Shown here piece by piece: positions 8,679-17,148 of a DNA stretch of 64,000 bases (positions are counted from its first letter, which is position 1; the number at the start of each line of letters is the position of its first letter). The stretch is from contig NZ_JRQQ01000007.1 in NCBI RefSeq assembly GCF_001625325.1, positions 186,001 through 250,000 on the forward strand, written 5' to 3'. This DNA comes from Croceicoccus estronivorus (GTDB taxonomy: Bacteria; Pseudomonadota; Alphaproteobacteria; Sphingomonadales; Sphingomonadaceae). The notes under the pieces are model-generated. The model saw only the letters and a list, made by a program, of their open reading frames with translations, made no database searches and was not told the DNA's origin. Both the position numbers and the translations under genes were made by a program.

Positions 8679-9505
8679 TGATGCCGCCACTTACGCTCAG
8701 TTTTGGAGAGGGAGCGGCACTGGTATGCGGGTCTGGCCGGGTGGGTGCGGGGATTACGCATCTGCTCGCGCGTGGCGGAGTTCCGGTGGTTTTCACTTAT
8801 CATAGCGATGCGGAGCGCGCTAAAACCGTGGAACGCACCCTGAAGGATGAGGGGGCGAACGTTCAGGCAGTGCAGATCGACCTTTCCGATGTCGCAACCA
8901 TCGACAGAGCGATAGAGGCTGCAATTACGCTTGGCGGCGGGCTCGGCCCGGTTTTCTCCGCAGGCGGGCCGATGATGCCTTTTGCCAAACTATCGGAAAT
9001 CGACAGCGAGGCCCTGTCGCGCTTTCTGGTCGCCGATGCCGTTGGCGCGCATAATCTTGTCGCCCGAACAATCCCGGAATTGCGGAAGCACGGCGGATCG
9101 ATCACCTTCTGCACCACGGTCGCCAATTACCGCGTAGTCACTTACGATGGCGCCTCTCCGTTTTCGAAGGGGGCTGTCGAGGCGTTGATGCGCCAGATCG
9201 CGTCGGAAGAAGCCTGCTACGGAATTCGCGCCAACAGTGTCGGCGTCTCCTGGGTATCCGATAGGAGTTATGCGGAGCAGGCCGAAGATGTCGCTCAGGT
9301 TCCGGAACCGGAGCTTTCGCACATTCACAGCATTCTCAACCAACTCAGCGAGGAGACCCCTCTGGGCAGACCGGCGCGCAGCGAAGAAGCGGCGTGGCTA
9401 TTCGCGTTCCTCGCATCGGAACAGGCAGGGTATATCACCGGCCAGTCGATACAGTTCGACGGTGGCTTCAGTCTGGGCGGGGTTCCGCTGAAGCGGCCCG
9501 GCTGA
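8678..9505 (+). CDS. SDR-fold protein lacking the canonical catalytic residues
   Basis: A 275-residue SDR-fold protein co-translated with the P450/ferredoxin pair. The cofactor loop is degenerate (CGSGRVGAG). The strand that normally carries the active-site serine reads ITFCTTVANYR, and the YxxxK position reads SPFSK, with serine where tyrosine is expected. The rest is typical: FSKGAVEALMRQIASEEACYGIRANSVGVSWV and a C-terminal GQSIQFDGGFSLGG. Either it belongs to a divergent SDR class with a different proton relay, or it binds nucleotide without reducing ketones. The conserved linkage to the P450 suggests it acts on, or stabilises, the P450 product. Confidence 0.85.
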   Translation: MMPPLTLSFGEGAALVCGSGRVGAGITHLLARGGVPVVFTYHSDAERAKTVERTLKDEGANVQAVQIDLSDVATIDRAIEAAITLGGGLGPVFSAGGPMMPFAKLSEIDSEALSRFLVADAVGAHNLVARTIPELRKHGGSITFCTTVANYRVVTYDGASPFSKGAVEALMRQIASEEACYGIRANSVGVSWVSDRSYAEQAEDVAQVPEPELSHIHSILNQLSEETPLGRPARSEEAAWLFAFLASEQAGYITGQSIQFDGGFSLGGVPLKRPG

Positions 9506-9574
9506 AGACATGCGCAACCGTTCGCAGGGCCGACGAGGCGCCTGACGGAAATCAGACCTCGCTTCGCGTATCCG

Positions 9575-11074
9575 CTAGCCCTCGGCGGCGTCCGCTCCTG
9601 CGGGGAGGGCATTATTGGGTTTCGCTGCAGCAGCCTGCCTTCCAGCGGCACGCCCAAAGAAGGTTACATCTGCCACCGACATGCCGCTTGCATACCCCGC
9701 ACCGGTGCGGGGTATTCCGGCCACCGTGCGCCCGGCGGCATAGAGGCCAGGAATGGGCGCACGCTCATTGGGGGTCACGACCTCACCTGTCGGCAGGACG
9801 TCCAATCCGCCCAGCGTGAATGCGGTCTGTTTAATGTCGGCCAGGCGATAGCTGACGAGTGCGAAGGGGGCTGTATCGAACGGCTCCAGCCAGTTTGCCG
9901 CTTTGTCGAACAGTGGATCCCGCCCTTCGGCGGCGTGGGTATTGTAGAATTCTACCGTATGCTGGAGCGTGCCTTCGGTAAAACCCGCTTCGGCTTCCAC
10001 TTCGGCAACGGTTTCGCCGACTGCCACGATCTCTATGCCCTGAACATAGTGGGGCCGGTCGAAATGACGATTGTCGATGAACATGTAGATTTCGCCATCC
10101 GGCTGTTTCAGCGCCGCGTCGCCAATCCGAGCGATATAGCTGTCTTCCGCGACGAAGCGTTGTCCATTGCCGTTCACAAGGATGCCATAGGTCAGGTCCG
10201 CCGGGGGATATGTCGCGATGCCGAAGAAGGCCTGCCCCATGTTGATGGCCTGGCCGCCGGCCGCGACTCCCATCAGGATGCCATCGCCCATGTCTCCGGG
10301 GTTGCCGTGGCGCGTGCTGATCCCTTCCAGATGCGGGATGTGTTGGCGGGTCATCAGTTCGTTCATGATGAAGCCGCCTGCGCACAGGATGACGCCGTGG
10401 CTGGTTCGGACTGTATAGTCGCGATTGTCCATCCGGACGACCAATCCACGCACCGCGCCGTGCGCATCCTGAATCAATGCCGTCGCGCGGGCATCGTAAC
10501 GGATGTCGACGCCAGCTTCTTCGACATTGCGTATCACCGCTGCCATCACGACTTGGCCGCCGTTATGATCGGCGTCCGCTGCCAGATGGGCACGTGGGAC
10601 CGGTTTGGAGCGCTTGGCGAACCAATTGACCCGTTCGTTGCCGCTGAACTGGAGTGAATCCCCGGTCATCGCCACTACATCGCGACCACTGAACAATGAT
10701 CGGTTGTAGCGAATGCCGAGAGCTTCCATCCAGTCGAAGTGCTGGGCTGCGCCATCGACGAACATCGAGACACGGTCGGGATCGCAATTGTTGCCAAAGC
10801 AGGCGTCGAGATAGGCGCGGAAGTTCTCGCTCGTGTCTTCGATGCCAAGGGCCTTCTGCAACGCGGTGCCGCCATTGCCGCCGAGGTACATCTCGCAGGC
10901 CGAAAGGGCCGTTGATCCGCCAGCCCCGCTGGAGCGTTCGAAGAGCATGACAGAGCGCCCGGCGCGCCGAGCCTCCAGCGCGGCACATCCACCCGCACCA
11001 CCGAAGCCGACAACGGCGACTTCGGTTTCGAAATCGAAATCCCGGATGCTTTCGTAAGAACGAATCCAGCTCAC
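9575..11074 (-). CDS. FAD-dependent oxidoreductase, fumarate reductase/KstD-like flavoprotein
   Basis: A 499-residue flavoprotein. A dinucleotide-binding VAVVGFGGAGGCAALEARRAG lies near residues 19-39, FERSSGAGGSTALSA follows, and the C-terminal FAD-binding end reads GLYAAGRTVAGIPRTGAGYASGMSVADVTFFGR. This is the succinate dehydrogenase/fumarate reductase flavoprotein fold shared by 3-ketosteroid dehydrogenases and soluble fumarate reductases. It starts with GTG at 11074, with AAGGAG about nine bases upstream inside the end of the preceding flavoprotein gene. The expected reaction is introduction or reduction of a C=C bond next to a carbonyl. It is a paralogue-like partner of the upstream gene, not a duplicate. 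Confidence 0.88.
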   Translation of the reverse strand: MSWIRSYESIRDFDFETEVAVVGFGGAGGCAALEARRAGRSVMLFERSSGAGGSTALSACEMYLGGNGGTALQKALGIEDTSENFRAYLDACFGNNCDPDRVSMFVDGAAQHFDWMEALGIRYNRSLFSGRDVVAMTGDSLQFSGNERVNWFAKRSKPVPRAHLAADADHNGGQVVMAAVIRNVEEAGVDIRYDARATALIQDAHGAVRGLVVRMDNRDYTVRTSHGVILCAGGFIMNELMTRQHIPHLEGISTRHGNPGDMGDGILMGVAAGGQAINMGQAFFGIATYPPADLTYGILVNGNGQRFVAEDSYIARIGDAALKQPDGEIYMFIDNRHFDRPHYVQGIEIVAVGETVAEVEAEAGFTEGTLQHTVEFYNTHAAEGRDPLFDKAANWLEPFDTAPFALVSYRLADIKQTAFTLGGLDVLPTGEVVTPNERAPIPGLYAAGRTVAGIPRTGAGYASGMSVADVTFFGRAAGRQAAAAKPNNALPAGADAAEG

Positions 11075-12781
11075 TTAACTAACTCCTTCAGACTGGTTCG
11101 GCCGCCCGGTGGCCGTGGCGTGCAGGTGATTGGCAGCCCTGAACGCGAATGTCATGGCAGGGCCCAGTGTCGCTCCGGCACCGGGATAATGCCGCCCCGT
11201 CACGGAGGCTGAGACGTTGCCCACGGCATAGAGACCGGGAATGGGATTTCCAGTCCCGTCGAGGACCCGGGCATCCTCGTCGCAGGCAACGCCGCCTTTG
11301 GTGCCGATGTCGCCTGCATGGATTTCCACCCCGTAGAAAGGCGGTTCGAGGATGGGGGCGAGGCACGGGTTCGGGCTGACGCGCACATCACCGTAGATGA
11401 GGTCGTAGCTGTTTTCCCCGCGACGAAAATCGGCATCTGCCCCGGTTTGTGCGAAGCCGTTGAAGCGTTCGACGGTTGCGTTCAAGGCGTCAGGATCAAG
11501 CTTCAGCTTGCGGGCGAGATCCGCGATGCTCTGCGCTTGTGCCAGTAGCCCATTTCGCACGGAACGCTTCTGCATCCAGTCGAGACGCATTCCGCCGGGC
11601 AGCAGTGGCCCAAACGGATATTCGCGGCGATAACGCGCATCGAAGATCATGTAGGCGGGGAGATTGCCGGGCGCGAACATCGCTTGCGCCGCTGCTGTAT
11701 ATCCCGTTGATTCATTGAAGAAACGATGGCCTGCCTGATTGACGACGATCGCACCTGGCATGGATCGTTCAGTAAAGAGCGCGCGTGCGCGATCCTCGCC
11801 GGGCAAGGTAATGGTGGGGCTCCACCAGGCTTCATCCAGTAAGCTGGTGCTGGCGCCAATCGCCTGCGCGGCATGGAGCATGTCGCCGCGGTTGGCGGGG
11901 GATGCTGCGGACCAGCTTTCATCGGTGGGTTGGGGGAGGTGCTGTTCTCTCAATGCCTGATTGTGCTCGAAGCCCCCGGATGCCAGGATCACTCCGCACC
12001 GGGCATGGATGCGCATCGATGTGTCGCCTCGTTCGACTATGACGCCTTGCACCTCGCCGTTTTCAGCCAGTAGCTCGCGGGCAGGGGTATTGAGCCACAG
12101 CGGAATATCGCGATCCAGCATCGCCTTGCGCAGACCGCCCGTGAGGGCGTTGCCCATTGTCAGCCGGCGTGATCGCATCGAGCGTATTCTGCCGCCGAGA
12201 TCGGTCACATATCGCCAGACGAGAGAGGCCACGACCTTGCGCCAGCCAGGTGCCTTGCTGAGCAGGACTGCGCCCTCGCTGTTCGTGTAACCGATCAGCC
12301 CCATGACCCGGACCTGGCGGTGCTGTGCCTGCATGTTGGCGAAGTCGGCCCCAAGGCGGCGCGCATCATACGGCAGGGGGTCAATCGACCGTGCCCCGGC
12401 GCGTGCGCCCGGCTGTTCCTGATAATAATCCGCGTAATGCGGCATCGCGATGTAACGCACGTCGGTTGTTTCATGCAGCCAGCGCAGCATCTCGTGGCCG
12501 CTGTCCACAAAGGCGACGACATTGGCATCCGGCACATCGTTGCCGACGAGCGAACGCATGTAAGCTAGAGCGTCTTCCCGGTCGTCGGGTACGCCAACCC
12601 CTTCCATCAGGTGATTGCAGGGAATCCACAAACCGCCGCCTGATGTCGCTGACGTCCCGCCATAAGCGGCCGTCTTTTCGATCATCAGGACAGACAGGCC
12701 GAGATCATGCGCACGGATTGCCGCGGTCATGCCACCGGCGCCCGATCCTACGATCACGACGTCAAAACTATCAGATTGCAT
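11075..12781 (-). CDS. 3-ketosteroid dehydrogenase (KstD)-type FAD dehydrogenase
   Basis: A 568-residue flavoprotein with an N-terminal VVIVGSGAGGMTAAIRA motif, GGTSATSGGGLWIP and a C-terminal GLYAVGNVSASVTGRHYPGAGATLGPAMTF. The YPGAG segment corresponds to the catalytic Tyr/Gly pair (Tyr487 and Gly491 in Rhodococcus KstD1), and RFFNESTGY matches the second active-site tyrosine region. By family it would dehydrogenate a 3-keto ring or a similar alpha,beta position, passing electrons to a quinone or other acceptor. The start at ATG 12781 is chosen because the glycine-rich motif must be N-terminal. The gene ends one base before the start of the second flavoprotein. Other KstD-family members act on non-steroid cyclohexanones, so the substrate stays open. 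Confidence 0.88.
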   Translation of the reverse strand: MQSDSFDVVIVGSGAGGMTAAIRAHDLGLSVLMIEKTAAYGGTSATSGGGLWIPCNHLMEGVGVPDDREDALAYMRSLVGNDVPDANVVAFVDSGHEMLRWLHETTDVRYIAMPHYADYYQEQPGARAGARSIDPLPYDARRLGADFANMQAQHRQVRVMGLIGYTNSEGAVLLSKAPGWRKVVASLVWRYVTDLGGRIRSMRSRRLTMGNALTGGLRKAMLDRDIPLWLNTPARELLAENGEVQGVIVERGDTSMRIHARCGVILASGGFEHNQALREQHLPQPTDESWSAASPANRGDMLHAAQAIGASTSLLDEAWWSPTITLPGEDRARALFTERSMPGAIVVNQAGHRFFNESTGYTAAAQAMFAPGNLPAYMIFDARYRREYPFGPLLPGGMRLDWMQKRSVRNGLLAQAQSIADLARKLKLDPDALNATVERFNGFAQTGADADFRRGENSYDLIYGDVRVSPNPCLAPILEPPFYGVEIHAGDIGTKGGVACDEDARVLDGTGNPIPGLYAVGNVSASVTGRHYPGAGATLGPAMTFAFRAANHLHATATGRPNQSEGVS

Positions 12782-13191
12782 CCTTAGAATGGCACCTTTC
12801 CCAAGCCACACCGAAGCGGGGGCTTCACTGGCATATCGCCGCACATGTTTTCGATCTGCCGACTATGATTGATGGCAATCATGCGCAGCGGCGGGTGCAG
12901 ACACAAGCCGTGGCACAGGTCTGCACGACAAGACGTCAGTTTACCGACATTTGGCCAGTTTGCGAAAGGCCGGATGGCCGTCCGTAGAAACTTCTCAATG
13001 CGGTCTTTCTCCGACCAAATTCGCGGGCGGACATTGGCGGGGCCAATTTTCTAACAGACATTAATTATAGACGAGTTGCCATCCGAACGACAGCAACCTA
13101 ACAATTAAGCCAAGCCACTTAGATGGGCCCGGTTGTTGTACAGGATTACCTCGGCAATGACCGATCGCCCGGGTATATATCGGGAGGGGAA
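12782..13191. promoter_or_regulatory. Divergent intergenic region (410 bp) with an 18-bp palindrome
   Basis: This gap lies between the KstD-like gene (-) and the PQQ alcohol dehydrogenase (+) and contains no convincing gene. At 12865-12882 a perfect inverted repeat ATGATTG-ATGG-CAATCAT is placed about 85 bp upstream of the minus-strand start, in operator position. A strong ribosome site GGGAGGGG precedes ATG 13192. Two GACATT-containing stretches (near 12947 and 13030) are similar but not clearly a repeat element. No -35/-10 pair stands out. Confidence 0.45.
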
Positions 13192-15321
13192 ATGCTGGGA
13201 TATCCACATGTCAGGCAGGCGCTGTTTGCAGGGCTTGCATTGCTGACCGCCGGTTGCAGCAGCGGGGCGGCAGAGACGGAACAATCGTCCTACGAAGCTC
13301 GCATCATCAATGCCGATGCGGAACCGGGCAGCTGGCTGAGCCATGGGCGCGATTATGCCGAACAGAGATTTAGCCCGCTCGATCAGGTAGATGTATCCAA
13401 CGTGGGAAGGTTGAACCTGACCTGGACGTACGAGTTCGACACCAGCCGGGGGCAGGAAGCTACGCCAATTGTCGCGGACGGGGTACTTTATACCACCACC
13501 GCCTGGTCCAAAGTATTTGCGTTCGATGCGGCAAGCGGGAAACTGTTGTGGTCGTTCGATCCCAAGGTGCCTGGCAAAAAGGGCTATGACGGTTGCTGCG
13601 ATGTCGTCAATCGCGGCGTCGCCGTTACGGACGGGAAGGTCTATCTTGGCAGTTTCGATGGGCGGTTGATCGCGCTCGACGCGAAGACTGGAAAGGAAAT
13701 CTGGTCGACACTGACAGTCGATCCATCACAACCCTACACCATTACCGGCGCGCCGCGTGTCGTGCGGGGGAAAGTCCTGATCGGCAACGGCGGGGCTGAA
13801 TATGGCGTGCGTGGCTATGTTTCCGCCTATGATGCACAAACCGGAAAGCTGGCCTGGCGTTTCTACACTGTGCCCAATCCGGAAGGGAAACCCGATGGGG
13901 CGGCCTCCGACGGGATCATGGCGAAGCTGGCTGGCGCCACATGGGGAGCCAACGGCAAGTGGAAGGAAACGGGCGGCGGCGGAACCGTCTGGGATGCCAT
14001 CGTCTATGACGAAGAACTCGACCAGGTCCTGATCGGGGTCGGCAATGGATCGCCGTGGAATCACAAATTGCGGTCCGGCGACGATGGGGACAACCTGTTT
14101 CTTTCGTCGATTGTGGCGCTCGATCCCGACACTGGCGAATACAAGTGGCACTATCAGGAAACACCTGGAGAAACCTGGGATTTCACGGCATCGCAGAACA
14201 TCATATTGGCCGATCTCGAAATTGACGGGAAGCAGCGCCAGGTCATGATGCAGATGCCCAAGAACGGCTTCTTCTTCGTGATCGACCGCCACACGGGCGT
14301 GCCGATTTCAATCAAGAACGTGGTCCCCGTCAACTGGGCGGAAGGCTACGATCCCAAGACATGGCGACCGATCGTGAAACACGATGCGCGGTGGGATCTG
14401 ACACGGAAGGATTGGGTTGCGCTGCCAAGCGCGTTCGGTGCGCATAACTGGCACCCGATGGCTTTCAGCCCGCTGACCGGCCTCGTCTATATTCCTGTGC
14501 AACTGGTTCCATTCCCTTATCGGGACGAGAAAGACTTCAAATTCAAACCGGGGCACTGGAATCTGGGTAACGACCCGCACGTGATGATGGGGCCCCGGGA
14601 CAAGGCAAGCCTAGACGGCTTGAAACAGGTGGCCAAGGGGGAACTGGTCGCCTGGGATCCGGTGTCGCAGTCGCCTCGGTGGCGTGTTCCGCAGGAATTG
14701 CCGTCTAATGGCGGGGTCTTGGCGACGGCGGGGAACCTCGTGTTCCAGGGAACGGGATCAGGTGAGTTTCGCGCGTTGCGGGCCGACACTGGCGAAGTGC
14801 TCTGGACCTTCAAAACACCGAATGGAATCATTGCGCCGCCGATCAGCTATGCAATCGACGGTCAGCAATACATTGCCGTCATGGCCGGCTATGGCGGCTC
14901 CGCAGGTCTCAGCTCCCCATTCCCGTCGGGTAAGGGGCGTCAGCCGAATGGCCGCATTCTGGTTTTCAAGCTGGACGGAACAGCCAAGCTACCCAAAGTC
15001 GAAAGGGTGATGCTCCCGGCCAATCCGCCGAAGGAAATCTGGCCTGCGTCTGTCATCGACCGCGGAGAGTTCCTGTATGGTGCGAACTGCGGCCTGTGCC
15101 ATGGCCCTGCGGCATATAACGCGGGTGTTTTGCCCGATCTGCGTCGCTCACCCTATCTGACGGACAAGGATGCCTGGCAGACTATCGTCCATGACGGCGC
15201 GCTTGAGGATCAGGGCATGATCGGTTTTGCAAACCAGCTCACGCCGGAGGAAATCGAAAGCATTAGGGCTTTCATCGGTCAGAGGGCGCAAATGCTCTCT
15301 GATGACGAAAAAGGTAGCTAG
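13192..15321 (+). CDS. PQQ- and haem c-containing alcohol dehydrogenase (quinohaemoprotein), lipoprotein
   Basis: A 709-residue quinoprotein. The first 22 residues form a lipoprotein signal ending in LLTAGC, so the mature enzyme should be lipid-anchored in the periplasm. The beta-propeller shows repeated tryptophan-docking motifs, the vicinal disulfide CC in YDGCCDVVNRG, the catalytic aspartate in ETWDFTASQN, and a C-terminal cytochrome c domain with CGLCH and a candidate axial methionine in DQGMIGF. The haem domain makes it a type II (quinohaemoprotein) alcohol dehydrogenase. The start at 13192 rests on GGGAGGGG upstream and the signal peptide; an in-frame ATG at 13123 would spoil the signal. 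It would oxidise an alcohol before or during uptake, upstream of the cytoplasmic aldehyde dehydrogenases. Confidence 0.93.
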   Translation: MLGYPHVRQALFAGLALLTAGCSSGAAETEQSSYEARIINADAEPGSWLSHGRDYAEQRFSPLDQVDVSNVGRLNLTWTYEFDTSRGQEATPIVADGVLYTTTAWSKVFAFDAASGKLLWSFDPKVPGKKGYDGCCDVVNRGVAVTDGKVYLGSFDGRLIALDAKTGKEIWSTLTVDPSQPYTITGAPRVVRGKVLIGNGGAEYGVRGYVSAYDAQTGKLAWRFYTVPNPEGKPDGAASDGIMAKLAGATWGANGKWKETGGGGTVWDAIVYDEELDQVLIGVGNGSPWNHKLRSGDDGDNLFLSSIVALDPDTGEYKWHYQETPGETWDFTASQNIILADLEIDGKQRQVMMQMPKNGFFFVIDRHTGVPISIKNVVPVNWAEGYDPKTWRPIVKHDARWDLTRKDWVALPSAFGAHNWHPMAFSPLTGLVYIPVQLVPFPYRDEKDFKFKPGHWNLGNDPHVMMGPRDKASLDGLKQVAKGELVAWDPVSQSPRWRVPQELPSNGGVLATAGNLVFQGTGSGEFRALRADTGEVLWTFKTPNGIIAPPISYAIDGQQYIAVMAGYGGSAGLSSPFPSGKGRQPNGRILVFKLDGTAKLPKVERVMLPANPPKEIWPASVIDRGEFLYGANCGLCHGPAAYNAGVLPDLRRSPYLTDKDAWQTIVHDGALEDQGMIGFANQLTPEEIESIRAFIGQRAQMLSDDEKGS

Positions 15322-15331
15322 CCGATACTGA

Positions 15332-15369
15332 TGCCCGTCGCCTAGGTTTTCGACGACAGGTGACGGGCA
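15332..15369 (+). terminator. Intergenic hairpin after the PQQ dehydrogenase gene
   Basis: Twelve-base arms TGCCCGTCGCCT / AGGTGACGGGCA pair with a single G-U wobble around a 14-base loop, directly after the dehydrogenase stop. No T-run follows. It may terminate or attenuate transcription into the CitE-like gene, or protect the upstream mRNA. Confidence 0.5.
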
Positions 15370-15391
15370 ATATGCAATCGGAGACAACTAA

Positions 15392-16267
15392 ATGGAATTT
15401 ACGGCACGTTCGCTTCTCTTCGTTCCGGGCGACAGCGAACGAAAAATGCAGAAGGCTGCTGCGGCAGATGCTGATTTGCTGCTGGTCGACCTGGAAGACG
15501 CCGTTGCGGAATCGGCCAAACCCGCCGCTCGTGAAATGGTGCGTGCGTTCCTGGATGCGGCTCCGGCGCATTCGCGGCCGTGGGTTCGCATCAATCCATT
15601 GGATACCCAGCATGCGTTGCAGGATCTGACAGCAATTGTCGGTGGGTGTCCGGGCGGGCTTATGCTGCCGAAAGTGCGTTCGCGCGCCGATGTGGAGCGG
15701 CTGGACCATTACCTTTGCGCCCTGGAAGCGATGGAAGGTGTGGAACCGGGAGCGATCAAGGTGATCGTCGTTGCGACCGAAACCCCGCAAGCGTTGTTTT
15801 CGATCGGTGATTACCAAGGTGCTCCGCGCCTTGCTGCTCTGACCTGGGGGGCGGAAGACATAGCCACTGCCATCGGTGCCCTGGACAACCGTGATGACAA
15901 TGGGGACTATGCGCCGCTCTACCAGATGGCGCGCAGCCTTTGTCTGGCCGGGGCGGCTGCGGCAGATGTCGTCGCGATCGAAACGATCCATGGCAACTTT
16001 AGGGATACAGAGGGGTTGGAACGGACGGCTGCTCTGGCGCGTCGATCCGGTTTCCGGGGCATGATGGCGATTCATCCCGATCAGGTCGCAACCATAAACC
16101 GGGCTTTCACGCCGAGTGACGAGGAAGTCGCCAAGGCTCGCAGGATTGTTGAATTGTTCGCTGCCAATCCGGGGGTCGGGACCTTGGGCCTGGATGGAGA
16201 AATGCTCGACGTGCCCCATCTCAAACGCGCGCAGGCGACAGTCGCGTTAGCCGAACGGCTGGGCTGA
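15392..16267 (+). CDS. CitE-like HpcH/HpaI aldolase family lyase
   Basis: A 291-residue TIM-barrel protein of the citrate-lyase beta-subunit group: RSLLFVPGDSERKMQKA at the N-terminus, LLVDLEDAVAESAKPAAR with the metal-binding acidic residues, RINPLDT (CoA/oxaloacetate site arginine), ATETPQALF with the metal-binding glutamate, and LTWGAEDIATAIGA. No citrate lyase alpha or gamma gene is present, so it acts alone, as in malyl-CoA, citramalyl-CoA or HMG-type CoA lyases and thioesterases. GGAG lies about eight bases before ATG 15392. Next to a carboxylase of the methylcrotonyl/geranyl-CoA type, cleavage of a 3-hydroxy-3-methyl-dicarboxylyl-CoA is an attractive but unproven role. Confidence 0.9.
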   Translation: MEFTARSLLFVPGDSERKMQKAAAADADLLLVDLEDAVAESAKPAAREMVRAFLDAAPAHSRPWVRINPLDTQHALQDLTAIVGGCPGGLMLPKVRSRADVERLDHYLCALEAMEGVEPGAIKVIVVATETPQALFSIGDYQGAPRLAALTWGAEDIATAIGALDNRDDNGDYAPLYQMARSLCLAGAAAADVVAIETIHGNFRDTEGLERTAALARRSGFRGMMAIHPDQVATINRAFTPSDEEVAKARRIVELFAANPGVGTLGLDGEMLDVPHLKRAQATVALAERLG

Positions 16268-16277
16268 TGCGCCACCC

Positions 16278-17057
16278 ATGCGTTACCTGATTGTTTTTGC
16301 GCACCCGGAACGCCGCTCTTTGAACGGGTTCTTGCGTGATCGGGCAGTCGCTGCTCTCGAACAGGCGGGGCATACCGTGCTGCAATCGGACCTATACGCC
16401 ATGGGGTTCAAAGCTGTGGCGGACCGCAATGATTTTGCCGAGGAGGATGCGCCTGCGGATAGCCGGCTGATCTATTATGAAAGCTCTGCCAAGGCTTGGT
16501 CCGGCGGGCGATTGTCGCCCGACATTGCGGCCGAGCATGAGAAACTGGCGCAAGCAGATGTCGTGGTGTTGCAGTTTCCGCTGTGGTGGTTCGGCGCGCC
16601 TGCAATTCTCAAGGGCTGGATCGACCGGGTTTTCTGCAATGGCTATGCCATCGGCGTGCCGCGACCGGGCCAGCGGGGCGCGGCGCGATATGGTGAAGGG
16701 CCGTTGTCTGGAAAGCGGGCCATGGTGGCCGTATCCACCGGCGGCCCGGCAGCACATTTTTCAGCCCACGGCATTCACGGCCCGATTGAAGATCTGCTGT
16801 TTCCGGTCATGCACGGGTTGCTGTTCTATGCTGGCGCGATGGTCGTCGATCCATTCGTGACGTTCGCCACGACCGGTATGTCAGCGGACGATGCGGACGC
16901 TATTGGTGATGCCTATTGTGATCGTCTCCTGACAGTCGGAGAGGCCCCTCCGATCCTTTATCGCACCGAACATGGCGGTGACTATGAACGGGGCGTGCTC
17001 AGACCGGACCTCGCTCAAGGCACGGGATTCTCGCTTCATCGGCAGGTACCGGAATAG
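16278..17057 (+). CDS. Flavodoxin-fold NAD(P)H:quinone oxidoreductase family
   Basis: A 259-residue protein of the NQO1/MdaB group: MRYLIVFAHPERRSLNGFLRD (FMN/FAD phosphate loop), SDLYAMGFKAVADR, ADVVVLQFPLWWFGAPAILKGWIDRVF and VSTGGPAAHFSAHGIHG. These match the flavin-contacting loops of two-electron quinone reductases. It sits 10 bp after the CitE-like gene, with a weak ribosome site, so the two are probably co-transcribed. It could detoxify quinones made during substrate oxidation or pass electrons from a dehydrogenase. The electron acceptor is not apparent. Confidence 0.88.
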   Translation: MRYLIVFAHPERRSLNGFLRDRAVAALEQAGHTVLQSDLYAMGFKAVADRNDFAEEDAPADSRLIYYESSAKAWSGGRLSPDIAAEHEKLAQADVVVLQFPLWWFGAPAILKGWIDRVFCNGYAIGVPRPGQRGAARYGEGPLSGKRAMVAVSTGGPAAHFSAHGIHGPIEDLLFPVMHGLLFYAGAMVVDPFVTFATTGMSADDADAIGDAYCDRLLTVGEAPPILYRTEHGGDYERGVLRPDLAQGTGFSLHRQVPE

Positions 17058-17103
17058 GAAGGTACGCAGCGCCTTAGCGTATAAGGAACTCTGAAGCATT
17101 TTT

Positions 17104-17134
17104 ACTGACCGGCAACGTGACATCGCCGGTCAGT
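17104..17134. terminator. Hairpin between convergent genes
   Basis: Perfect arms ACTGACCGGC / GCCGGTCAGT with an 11-base loop lie between the quinone reductase gene (+) and the carboxylase beta gene (-). A T5 run lies on its left side on the plus strand, that is, before the hairpin, so it is not a textbook intrinsic terminator in either direction. Confidence 0.5.
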
Positions 17135-17148
17135 GCAGTTGTAAGCCC

